24,496 nucleotides of DNA, taken from positions 1-24,496 of the forward strand of contig CAJLTZ010000034.1 of assembly GCA_905209725.1 (NCBI GenBank), read 5' to 3'. Below, piece after piece: positions 6,811-14,152 of the stretch. Position numbers and translations under genes: made by a program. This stretch comes from an uncultured Muribaculaceae bacterium (lineage in GTDB: Bacteria; Bacteroidota; Bacteroidia; Bacteroidales; Muribaculaceae). The notes under the pieces were generated by a model, which worked only from the letters and a program-made list of their open reading frames with translations, was not told the origin of the DNA and did no database searches. Every line of letters starts with the position of its first letter. The stretch's first letter is position 1.

Positions 6811-8457
6811 TTATTTGATTTTGAAATGTTCCCCTTTCTCCTTAACGATCTGCTCGTAGTATTTCTTATCGTAGCCTGGGAAAGTGGGGTAGACGGGGAG
6901 TCCGTATTCGCTGTAGATGAAATTGCCGTCGGCATCGGTTTTCTTCTGGTTGCCGTCCATGAATTTCACGAAGAGATATGCAGCGAGATTGCGGTAATCG
7001 TCGGTGGCTTCCTTGGCCACGGCGACTCCCTCTGCATTTACAGCCTTTGTGTATGCGCTCATGTCGCCGGCATCCACCATGGTCTTGAGTTTCTTGTCCT
7101 CTCCGGGGATTGAGCCGATGAATTTCTTCTCAAGACGCGACTGCACCTTGCGGATGTCGCCAATCATGCGGTCGTAGCGTGTATAGCCCATATTGGCCAC
7201 GATATTGTTCACCCAGAAATTGGCGTCGGGGTTGAAGGTATTGATGTCGCCCTTGTCCACCTGTGCGGGCACTTCGGTCATGCCGCAGTAGAAAGGCATA
7301 TACACGGTGGTGTTGGTGTCGTCGGTGCCAAACCAGAAGATGCCGCCCACGGGGTCGGGCAGCCAGTCGCGGCTCTGGCTCACGAAGCTCCAGCCGGTCT
7401 GCTGGGTGGCGATGGCTCGCTCCATGCAGTATGTGTGGCCGTCCACCTCATATTCCATCGGGCGCCAGCGGTAGGGCACATGGAAGGGGCCTGCGCCGGG
7501 ATCATCGGTCATCTGGTAGGGCGTGCCCTCGAAGAGGTCGCGCATGCTGGTCATCATCTCCTCGAGGCTCACCTTGCGCTCAGGAATTATATAGAGTGGC
7601 ATAGGCACGTCGCTGTCGGCGTTGACCCAGGCGAAATATTGCTCGGCATCCTTGTTGAAGCGGCGGAAATAAGACCATACACGGCCGTCGCATCCGCGGC
7701 GTGTGCCCTTGTCGTGGGTGGAAAATGCGTCGGCAAAGGAGAAGTCGGCATCCTTTCCGCTGAAATATCCGCGCTTGCGGGCGAATGAGATGCAGTCCTT
7801 GCTGATGCGCACATTGTCCTTGTCCTTGAGGTTGACCTGACGGATACGGGGTTCGTTGGCGTGGCCGCAGATGGCGTTATCGGGAATGCGGACTGCGATC
7901 CACACGCTTCCCTTTTCGGCGCCCTTGCCGATCATCTCGAGCACCCACACCTCATTCTTGTCGCAGATGGTGAACGATTCTCCGCTCGATGCATAACCAT
8001 AGCGGGCGGTGAGGTCGGTCATTATGTCGAGAGCCTCGCGGGCTGTCTTGGCGCGTTCCAGGGTGATGTAAATCAATGAACCATAGTCGATTATCGACTG
8101 GCCTGTAGTGTCGGCAAGTTCCTCGCGTCCGCCCCATGTGGACTCTCCGATCACCACCTGGTGCTCGTTCATGTTGCCCACCACATTGTAAGTTTCGGCA
8201 GCCTGGGGAATCTCGCCCATATATTTATTCGTGTCCCATTCATACACCTTGCGCATCTCCCCCTTGGCGTGCTTTCCGGCAGGGCTGTGATGGAGCATGC
8301 CATAGAGATTATGGGAGTCGGCCGAATAGGTCATCATCACGGATCCGTCGGTGGTGGCTCCTTTTGCGGCGATAAGGTTGGTGCAGGCATCGGCAGCCGA
8401 TGGCGTCATAAGCGCGAGCGCGGCCGCTGCGGTAAGAATTCTGAATGTCGTTTTCAT
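6811..8457 (-). CDS. secreted dipeptidase, peptidase family C69
   Basis: An N-terminal nucleophile hydrolase of 548 residues, expected to cut dipeptides in the periplasm or outside the cell. Residues 1-24 form a signal peptide ending in SAADA, directly before Cys25 of CTNLIAAKGATTDGS. In C69 enzymes (PepD type) this cysteine becomes the N-terminal catalytic nucleophile once the leader is removed, so signal cleavage would also activate the enzyme. Family blocks that follow include HQVVIGESTWGGRE, EALDIMTDLTARYGYASSGES and VWVLEMIGKG. The open frame runs on to 8682, but that extension lies inside waaA and is shadow sequence; the Met at 8457 begins the signal peptide. It sits 13 bp after waaA. 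The position in an envelope-synthesis run suggests nutrient scavenging or wall-peptide processing, which is not demonstrated. Confidence 0.88.
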   Translation of the reverse strand: MKTTFRILTAAAALALMTPSAADACTNLIAAKGATTDGSVMMTYSADSHNLYGMLHHSPAGKHAKGEMRKVYEWDTNKYMGEIPQAAETYNVVGNMNEHQVVIGESTWGGREELADTTGQSIIDYGSLIYITLERAKTAREALDIMTDLTARYGYASSGESFTICDKNEVWVLEMIGKGAEKGSVWIAVRIPDNAICGHANEPRIRQVNLKDKDNVRISKDCISFARKRGYFSGKDADFSFADAFSTHDKGTRRGCDGRVWSYFRRFNKDAEQYFAWVNADSDVPMPLYIIPERKVSLEEMMTSMRDLFEGTPYQMTDDPGAGPFHVPYRWRPMEYEVDGHTYCMERAIATQQTGWSFVSQSRDWLPDPVGGIFWFGTDDTNTTVYMPFYCGMTEVPAQVDKGDINTFNPDANFWVNNIVANMGYTRYDRMIGDIRKVQSRLEKKFIGSIPGEDKKLKTMVDAGDMSAYTKAVNAEGVAVAKEATDDYRNLAAYLFVKFMDGNQKKTDADGNFIYSEYGLPVYPTFPGYDKKYYEQIVKEKGEHFKIK

Positions 8458-8470
8458 GATTTTGTCTTGG

Positions 8471-9781
8471 TTATTGGAATATGGCGTTGAACACCTTGTC
8501 GGTGGCGCCGATTTTACTTTGAATATAGTCAGCGGCCCATTTGCCGCGGCGGTCGAGTTCCTGAGGGTCGTGCACGAGACGGTCGGCCCATTTGCAGAAA
8601 TCATCGGCGCTCTCCACGGGGAGTCCTCCTCCGAGGTCGGACATCTCGTTGGCCTCGATGAATTTCTGGTGGTTGGGGCCATAGATCACGGGCACGCCAT
8701 ATACTGCGGCCTCATTGATGTTATGCAGGCCGGCGCCGAATCCTCCGCCCACATATGCGAAATCGCAATAGGCATAAGCTGATGAGAGGAGGCCGAAGCA
8801 GTCCATGATGAGCACCTGTGCGTCGTCGAGAATCTCCGGCTTCAGGCGTGCCTCGCTCATGAGCACGGCGCCGTGGCGGAATCGTGCGCTTAGTTTTTCG
8901 AGGCGTTCGGTGTTGAACTCATGCGGGGCAATCACCACCTTCACCTCCGGGTTGGCATTGACCCAGTCGGCGTAGACGTCCTCGTCCTGAGGCCAACTGC
9001 TACCGGCCATCATGGTGAGCGGTCGCTTGGGGTCGCTGCGGCGGGTGAAGCGCTTCAGCTCGGGAATCTCGCGGCGGGCGGCCTTGATGTCGGTCACGCG
9101 GTCAAAGCGTGTGTCGCCGGCCACCTCCACATTGGTCACATTGATGCTCTGCAGAAGTTCGCGGCTGCGCTCATCCTGCACGAAGATGCGTGTGTACCAT
9201 TTGAGCCAGAGCCCGTACCAGACTCCTATTTTGCGGAAGAAGGGCTGGCTGGGACGGAACACGGCGCTTATCAGGTAGGTGGGTATCTGGTGCTTGTAGA
9301 GTTCATGGAGATAATTGCGCCAGATCTCATATTTCACGAAAATCGCTTTCTCGGGGCGTATCTCCTTGATGAACTTATGCACACGGTAGGGCGTGTCGAA
9401 GGGTAGATAGCACACGCAGTCGGCCAGAGGATAGTCCTTTCTCACCTCAAACCCGGAGGGGGAGAAGAAGGTGAGGAGCACCTTATATTCGGGGCGTTCC
9501 CTCTTGATGCGCTCAATCAGGGGACGACCCTGCTCGAATTCACCGAGGGAGGCGGCATGGATCCAGATCACGCGGTCGTCGGGATGCAGATGGTGACGTA
9601 TGCGGGAATAAGTTTCGCGCTGGCCACGGTCGAGTTTGCGGGCCTTGTCGTTGCCCAGCCCGGCCACCCGCACGCCGAAGCGATAGAGGGCAATCCCCGC
9701 GCTATAGAGCGGAGCCTCCAGTATCTGTCGGCTTGCTTCCGAGGCAAAACTGTGAATCTCCTTGGGTGAGGGTATTCTCAT
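8471..9781 (-). CDS. waaA: 3-deoxy-D-manno-octulosonic acid transferase WaaA (KdtA)
   Basis: A GT30 glycosyltransferase that adds Kdo from CMP-Kdo to the lipid A precursor at the inner membrane. It is 436 residues, near the family norm. ASLGEFEQGRPL contains the conserved catalytic glutamate (E81 here). PLTMMAGSSWPQDE starts the second Rossmann half, and GGGFGAGLHNINEAAVYGVP (about 355-375) is the CMP-Kdo binding block. The first 26 residues precede the usual family start (YSAGIALYRFGVRVAGL), so the true start may lie a little downstream at a non-ATG codon; the ATG at 9781 is the only Met available. It follows gltX after 16 bp and precedes the dipeptidase by 13 bp. Confidence 0.93.
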   Translation of the reverse strand: MRIPSPKEIHSFASEASRQILEAPLYSAGIALYRFGVRVAGLGNDKARKLDRGQRETYSRIRHHLHPDDRVIWIHAASLGEFEQGRPLIERIKRERPEYKVLLTFFSPSGFEVRKDYPLADCVCYLPFDTPYRVHKFIKEIRPEKAIFVKYEIWRNYLHELYKHQIPTYLISAVFRPSQPFFRKIGVWYGLWLKWYTRIFVQDERSRELLQSINVTNVEVAGDTRFDRVTDIKAARREIPELKRFTRRSDPKRPLTMMAGSSWPQDEDVYADWVNANPEVKVVIAPHEFNTERLEKLSARFRHGAVLMSEARLKPEILDDAQVLIMDCFGLLSSAYAYCDFAYVGGGFGAGLHNINEAAVYGVPVIYGPNHQKFIEANEMSDLGGGLPVESADDFCKWADRLVHDPQELDRRGKWAADYIQSKIGATDKVFNAIFQ

Positions 9782-9797
9782 GCTGACTCTTTACTCT

Positions 9798-11333
9798 TTA
9801 TTCGGCCGGCACAGGGATTGTGTCGATGGCGCGACGTATTCTCTTGACCACTTCGGCGCGAGGCATCAGTTCGGTGATGTCGAACATGTGCGGGCCGCGG
9901 CATGCGCCCACTACAGCGAGGCGGAACGCATTCATCACATTGCCGAGATGATAGCCTTTCTCCTCAATCCATCCGAGCACTATTTTCTCGGCGTTGGCGC
10001 TGGTCATGTCGTCGATGCCCTCGAGCACGTCGATGAGTTCCTCCATGATGCGGGGGGTGTCCTTGCTCCAGCGCTTGCGCACATCCTTCTCGGCGTAGCT
10101 TTCGGGAGCGATGAAGAAGAAGTCGGCCTGGTCCCAGAGGTCGGGAATAAGGTTGGCGCGTCCTTTCACCATCCCTATGGCTGCTGCGATATATTCGGGT
10201 GTGAATCCTTCCACGTCCTTCTCTTTGAGTATAGGGGCAAGGAGCGTGGCAAGGCGCTCATTGGACGACTGCATGATATATTCGTGGTTGAACCAGATGC
10301 CCTTCTTATAGTCGAATTTGGCACCCGACTTGGAACAGTGCTCGAAGGAGAATTTGTCGATGAGTGTCCGCATGTCCATCAGTTCGGAGTCGTCGCCGGG
10401 ATTCCAGCCGAGGAGGGCGAGGAAGTTTACTACGGCTTCGGGCAGGTAGCCGTTCTCGCGATAGCCTGCGGAGATGGCGCCGCTCTGCGGGTCGTGCCAT
10501 TCGAGGGGGAAGACCGGAAAACCGAGTTTGTCGCCGTCGCGTTTGGAGAGTTTGCCGTTGCCCACGGGTTTGAGGAGCAGCGGGAGATGCACGAACTGGG
10601 GCATTGTTTCGCTCCATCCGAAGGCTTCGTAGAGAAGCACATGGAGAGGGGCGGAGGGAAGCCATTCCTCGCCGCGGATCACATGGGTAACCTCCATGAG
10701 GTGGTCGTCCACGATGTTGGCGAGATGGTATGTGGGGAGGTCGTCGGTGCTCTTGTAGAGCACTTTGTCGTCGAGAATGGAGGAGTTGATGGTCACGTCG
10801 CCGCGGATGCCGTCGTGGACGGTTACGTCGCGGCCTGGTTCGATGAGGATGCGCACCACGTATTGTTCGCCACGGTCGATGCGAGCTTTCACCTCTTCGG
10901 CGGGAAGGGTGAGGGAATTGCACATCTGCATGCGTGTGGAGGCGTCATACTGGAAATTGGGAGTGGCTTCGCGGGCGGCCTGGAGCTGTTCGGGGGTGTC
11001 GAATGCGATGTAAGCCTTGCCGGCGTCGAGAAGCATCTTTACGTGTTCGCGGTAGATGTCGCGGCGTTCGCTCTGCTTGTAGGGGCCATATGCGCCACCT
11101 TCGCGCACGCCTTCATCGAATTTGATGCCCAGCCAGGCGAGGGCTTCGTTGATATATTCTTCGGCTCCGGGCACGAAGCGGTTGCTGTCGGTGTCCTCGA
11201 TGCGGAGGATCATGTCGCCGCCGTTGGCGCGGGCGAAAATATAATTATAGAGAGCCGTGCGCACCCCTCCGATGTGGAGCGGGCCTGTGGGCGACGGCGC
11301 GAATCTTACTCTTACTTTGCGTTCCTGTGTCAT
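9798..11333 (-). CDS. gltX: glutamyl-tRNA synthetase
   Basis: Charges tRNA-Glu with glutamate; class I synthetase, 511 residues, normal length. The HIGH motif appears as HIGG (20-23) inside FAPSPTGPLHIGGVRTALYN, and the KMSKS loop as KLSKR (261-265). The catalytic domain is followed by the alpha-helical anticodon-binding region. GEEWLPSAPLHVLLY (about 221-235) is typical of GltX. It is the first gene of the leftward run, with a TAACTTTG motif just upstream. Bacteroidales usually carry glnS as well, so whether this enzyme discriminates or also charges tRNA-Gln cannot be told here. Confidence 0.96.
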   Translation of the reverse strand: MTQERKVRVRFAPSPTGPLHIGGVRTALYNYIFARANGGDMILRIEDTDSNRFVPGAEEYINEALAWLGIKFDEGVREGGAYGPYKQSERRDIYREHVKMLLDAGKAYIAFDTPEQLQAAREATPNFQYDASTRMQMCNSLTLPAEEVKARIDRGEQYVVRILIEPGRDVTVHDGIRGDVTINSSILDDKVLYKSTDDLPTYHLANIVDDHLMEVTHVIRGEEWLPSAPLHVLLYEAFGWSETMPQFVHLPLLLKPVGNGKLSKRDGDKLGFPVFPLEWHDPQSGAISAGYRENGYLPEAVVNFLALLGWNPGDDSELMDMRTLIDKFSFEHCSKSGAKFDYKKGIWFNHEYIMQSSNERLATLLAPILKEKDVEGFTPEYIAAAIGMVKGRANLIPDLWDQADFFFIAPESYAEKDVRKRWSKDTPRIMEELIDVLEGIDDMTSANAEKIVLGWIEEKGYHLGNVMNAFRLAVVGACRGPHMFDITELMPRAEVVKRIRRAIDTIPVPAE

Positions 11334-11352
11334 GACAATATAAAAATTACCG

Positions 11353-11384
11353 CAAAGTTAATAAAATACCCCCTTATTTAAAAA
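11353..11384 (-). promoter_or_regulatory. candidate promoter of gltX and the leftward run
   Basis: On the minus strand TAACTTTG (11353-11360) matches the Bacteroidetes -7 consensus TAnnTTTG. The expected -33 position, 20 nt upstream, reads TTTT rather than TTTG, so that half is weak. The start codon lies only about 19 nt beyond the -7 box, giving a very short leader. Confidence 0.5.
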
Positions 11385-11402
11385 CGATAGCCGAATTAAA
11401 TG

Positions 11403-11437
11403 AAAAAAGGCTGCCGGAAGTGAAATTTCCGGCAGCC
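11403..11437 (-). terminator. intrinsic terminator after the membrane-protein gene
   Basis: An 11-bp perfect inverted repeat, GGCTGCCGGAA (11409-11419) and its complement (11427-11437), closes a 7-nt loop. On the minus strand it is followed by six T residues (11403-11408). It lies 66 bp downstream of the stop at 11504 and upstream of the gltX promoter motif, so it should keep the two transcripts apart. There is no T-run on the plus side. Confidence 0.9.
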
Positions 11438-11503
11438 GTGTGTGTATGAAAGGGAGCAAAGGATGAAACAGGTTTTTCACCAGATTTTTATGATGGAGGG
11501 AGA

Positions 11504-13219
11504 TTATTGCTTGGTGAAGAGGATGTAGAGCGGGGTTTCGGTGGCGGTGGAATAGCCCTCTTCGCCGAGATATTGGAGCAGGACGCCAGTCTTCTTCGCG
11601 TTATGGTAGATGTCGCTGTAGGGGGCGCGGCCATACAGGAAATCGTCGGATGGCTTGCCGGTTCCGCCGATTGTGGGGTATTTCACCAGAAGCACCGGCG
11701 CACCCTGCATCCGCTCGCGCAACTGCTCGCCGAGCATTTCTGCCGACAACTGCTCAGGCCAGGAATTACCGATAGCCGGTTGCGTTTCGCTTAGATAATG
11801 TAAAAGCGGTGCGCTCCCGAAAATGAGAATCTTTTCGCCCGGTCCGGCACCTTTCTCTACACCCTTCAGCGTCTCCTCAATCGCTGTCGCTGTCTGCTGT
11901 GAGGTGCGGATTCCGGAGGTTAATGGAGCAGGGATAGTGCCGCTGGCCTGCAATGGTTTCACTGTATCGAAATATACGCCACCTATGGCAGCTTGTGCCA
12001 TGGCTAACAGCACTATGGCAAGTGTATAGCATATTGATGCGATTCCGGCACCCCTCTCCCATGCAGGCACAAAACGCTTGGCAAACGAGCGGTAGCCGTA
12101 TAGTCCCGGCACGCAGGCACACCAGAGAATATAGGTACTGTTGTTGAAAAGGCCTCCGTCGCTGCCTAATGGAAAAATCAGCATCATGGCAAGTCCGGCC
12201 CATGCACCGGAGCGCAGACTGCGACCCCCGGTGATTGTGGCTAACACTACGCCCACAAGTACCAGCGACACCGCTGACGTGATCACTCTCGCCTTATAGA
12301 ATATATATAGGAGAAGGAGCCCGATTACCGCCAATGTGATGCGGCGCACGATTCTATTATTCATCCCGCGCCTGGCGGCAAGCGTCAGCAGCCCGAGGAA
12401 AATGAGTACAAAGCATTCCGAGAGCACCCATTTCCAGGCAGAGATCTGCGCCGCCACCAAAGGCCCGAAACCATGCGAAGCCTCGCTGCCTTGCGCCGCC
12501 ACGCCGAAGAGTTCCTGCATATTGGCGATGAAGATCTGGAGATGACCCATAGCCGCCATCAGAGCGAGAATGAGGCAGATGCCGGCAAGCCAACCGGCAG
12601 CAAAAACGGCAGAGAGCAAGCCGGCTCCCCGACGCTGAAAGATTGAGATAACTATCGGGATAAGAAGGATATAGAGAATGCCAGCCACATTGGGGATGCG
12701 GGTGAACGTGTTTGCGCCAATCACCACGCCGGCAGCTAACATTATCCATGAGGCCCGGCGCAGGTTGCCCCCCGTAAGAGCCCGCGTCAGCAGCAGGAGT
12801 CCGACGAGCGTGAGCAGAGCGGTAATCATATCATAACTCAGGGTGAGAGGCAATTGCCACTGGCCGCAGAGGCAGAGCAGCGTGCCGGCCACCACCCACG
12901 GTCGGTAACGGCGCACGCTGAAGATTGTGGCTAGGAGCAGCGCACAACCCGTGTTGGCAAGCAATCCGGCCACGCGCATCGCCGCCATCCCCGGAAAAAC
13001 CTTCGTCCATATGGCGCCGATGAGTCCCGAGAGCCAATACATGAAATTATAGCTCACCGACTCGGGCGCATCGAAAAAATTCTGATAGAAAGTGAGATAG
13101 AAACCAGCATCGCAGAGTTCTGCGCCCCAGAACACAAGAGGCACCTGCAAAACTACGCAAATCAGCGCTAGCGCCAGCAGGAACACCGCCCGCGGCATCT
13201 TCCACATCATTCTATTCAT
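11504..13219 (-). CDS. polytopic inner-membrane protein, possible GT-C family glycosyltransferase
   Basis: A 571-residue protein with many hydrophobic segments (roughly 10-12) over residues about 8-430 and a hydrophilic C-terminal part (about 440-571). After the first helix comes a loop, WGAELCDAGFYLTFYQNFFD, with acidic residues placed as in lipid-linked-sugar transferases of the GT-C (PMT/ArnT, GT39) fold, where such acids are catalytic. The tail contains ILIFGSAPLLHYLSE and ends LYILFTKQ, resembling the soluble end domain of such enzymes. The family call is by fold pattern only, as I do not recognise an exact family. Three Met codons lie in the first seven residues, so the exact start is uncertain. 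It appears monocistronic, with its own promoter and terminator. Confidence 0.6.
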   Translation of the reverse strand: MNRMMWKMPRAVFLLALALICVVLQVPLVFWGAELCDAGFYLTFYQNFFDAPESVSYNFMYWLSGLIGAIWTKVFPGMAAMRVAGLLANTGCALLLATIFSVRRYRPWVVAGTLLCLCGQWQLPLTLSYDMITALLTLVGLLLLTRALTGGNLRRASWIMLAAGVVIGANTFTRIPNVAGILYILLIPIVISIFQRRGAGLLSAVFAAGWLAGICLILALMAAMGHLQIFIANMQELFGVAAQGSEASHGFGPLVAAQISAWKWVLSECFVLIFLGLLTLAARRGMNNRIVRRITLAVIGLLLLYIFYKARVITSAVSLVLVGVVLATITGGRSLRSGAWAGLAMMLIFPLGSDGGLFNNSTYILWCACVPGLYGYRSFAKRFVPAWERGAGIASICYTLAIVLLAMAQAAIGGVYFDTVKPLQASGTIPAPLTSGIRTSQQTATAIEETLKGVEKGAGPGEKILIFGSAPLLHYLSETQPAIGNSWPEQLSAEMLGEQLRERMQGAPVLLVKYPTIGGTGKPSDDFLYGRAPYSDIYHNAKKTGVLLQYLGEEGYSTATETPLYILFTKQ

Positions 13220-13244
13220 TGAATATCATTTTTATCTCATCCTG

Positions 13245-13276
13245 CAAAATTATTAAATGTTAATCAAAGCGCCAAA
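13245..13276 (-). promoter_or_regulatory. promoter of the membrane-protein gene
   Basis: On the minus strand TTTG (13273-13276) and TAATTTTG (13245-13252) match the Bacteroidetes -33 (TTTG) and -7 (TAnnTTTG) boxes, with a 20-nt spacer, close to the usual distance. The gene starts 26 nt past the -7 box. Confidence 0.7.
13252..13264. promoter_or_regulatory. small inverted repeat, possible operator
   Basis: ATTAA-ATG-TTAAT, a 5-bp inverted repeat with a 3-nt centre, lies within the spacer between the -33 and -7 boxes of the leftward promoter. A regulator bound here would block that promoter. The AT-rich surroundings make a chance repeat quite possible. Confidence 0.25.
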
Positions 13277-13290
13277 CTTTTGCGGGGGTC

Positions 13291-13321
13291 TTGCAGGATT
13301 GGGGGCGAATTGCTAAATTTG
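13291..13321 (+). promoter_or_regulatory. candidate promoter of the lysozyme-porU operon
   Basis: TAAATTTG (13314-13321) is a full match to the Bacteroidetes -7 consensus TAnnTTTG. TTG (13291-13293) lies 20 nt upstream as a partial -33 box. The lysozyme ATG at 13367 is 45 nt downstream. It is arranged back to back with the leftward promoter at 13245-13276. Confidence 0.6.
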
Positions 13322-13366
13322 CCGATACATTGAAATGCGCTGCCGCTCCGGTGGCAGTGAATCTAT

Positions 13367-14149
13367 ATGCGTAGACCCCGAAAAGATATCATTGTGGCGG
13401 GATGCTTCCTGCTTGTGTCGCTGCTGCTGGCCGGAGCCATGTGGTGGGCCTGGCGTGAATACATCACGTCGCCGCCATTCGTCGACCCGGACCGCTTCCC
13501 GGTGCGGGGCATCGACGTCTCCGCCCACAACGGCATGATGAACCTCAACGCCGCCCGGGCAGACGGCATCGAATTCATCTTCATCAAGGCTTCCGAGGGG
13601 GCAGGATTCCGCGACGAAAATTTCGTGCTCAATTATCAGAAGGCCTCCCATGCCGGCATGAAGGTGGGAGCCTACCACTTCTTCCGCTTCGATGTCGACG
13701 GAGTGGCGCAGGCCGTCAATCTTTTGCGCTCCGTGGGCCCGCGTCCGCTCGACCTCGGCCTTGTGATTGACGTGGAGGAGGATGGAAATCCCGACGGATA
13801 CACGCCCGATCAGGTGGCCGAACAATTGCAGAAGATGGTGGAATACCTCAATATGCGGGGCCATCGCGTGATGTTCTATTCCAATGAGCGCGGCTACAAC
13901 AAATATCTTTTCCGCGACGAATTCCGCGGTTTTCCCTTCTGGATATGCTCCTTCACCGAGGACACGGCTTCAGCCGGCTCGTGGTCGTTCTGGCAATACA
14001 GCCACCGGGGACGCGTGGCCGGCATCCGCGGCGATGTGGATCTCAACGCCTTCCACGGCTCTTGGACCGACTGGGAGAAAGCCTTGCGCAACAATGCCCC
14101 TCTCGACGCCGAAGCAGACAATAAACGCATATTGCAGAGCGTTAAGTAA
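13367..14149 (+). CDS. membrane-anchored GH25 family lysozyme
   Basis: A muramidase expected to cut the MurNAc-GlcNAc bond of peptidoglycan; 260 residues. A basic N-terminus (MRRPRK) and one hydrophobic segment (about 8-29) act as a signal anchor, so the enzyme should face the periplasm. The GH25 domain covers about 44-250: GIDVSAHNG holds the first Asp (D50), VIDVEED (133-139) gives the D135-x-E137 catalytic pair, GAYHFFRF lies between them, and FWQYSHRG plus DVDLNAF form the closing block. It is the first gene after the rightward promoter and its stop is 3 bp before the porU start. It may open the wall locally for secretion-machine assembly, or simply take part in wall turnover (inference). 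Confidence 0.9.
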   Translation: MRRPRKDIIVAGCFLLVSLLLAGAMWWAWREYITSPPFVDPDRFPVRGIDVSAHNGMMNLNAARADGIEFIFIKASEGAGFRDENFVLNYQKASHAGMKVGAYHFFRFDVDGVAQAVNLLRSVGPRPLDLGLVIDVEEDGNPDGYTPDQVAEQLQKMVEYLNMRGHRVMFYSNERGYNKYLFRDEFRGFPFWICSFTEDTASAGSWSFWQYSHRGRVAGIRGDVDLNAFHGSWTDWEKALRNNAPLDAEADNKRILQSVK

Positions 14150-14152
14150 CTG

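Noticed and set aside
8458..8682. N-terminal extension of the dipeptidase by 75 codons
   Set aside because: It overlaps the end of waaA in another frame and would bury the signal peptide that starts at 8457.
9762..11381. Plus-strand open frame of 539 codons opposite gltX
   Set aside because: It is the complement of a strongly coding gene (HIGH and KLSKR motifs intact). Its translation is rich in Val, Gly, His and Glu with no recognisable domain, as expected of an antisense shadow in GC-rich DNA.
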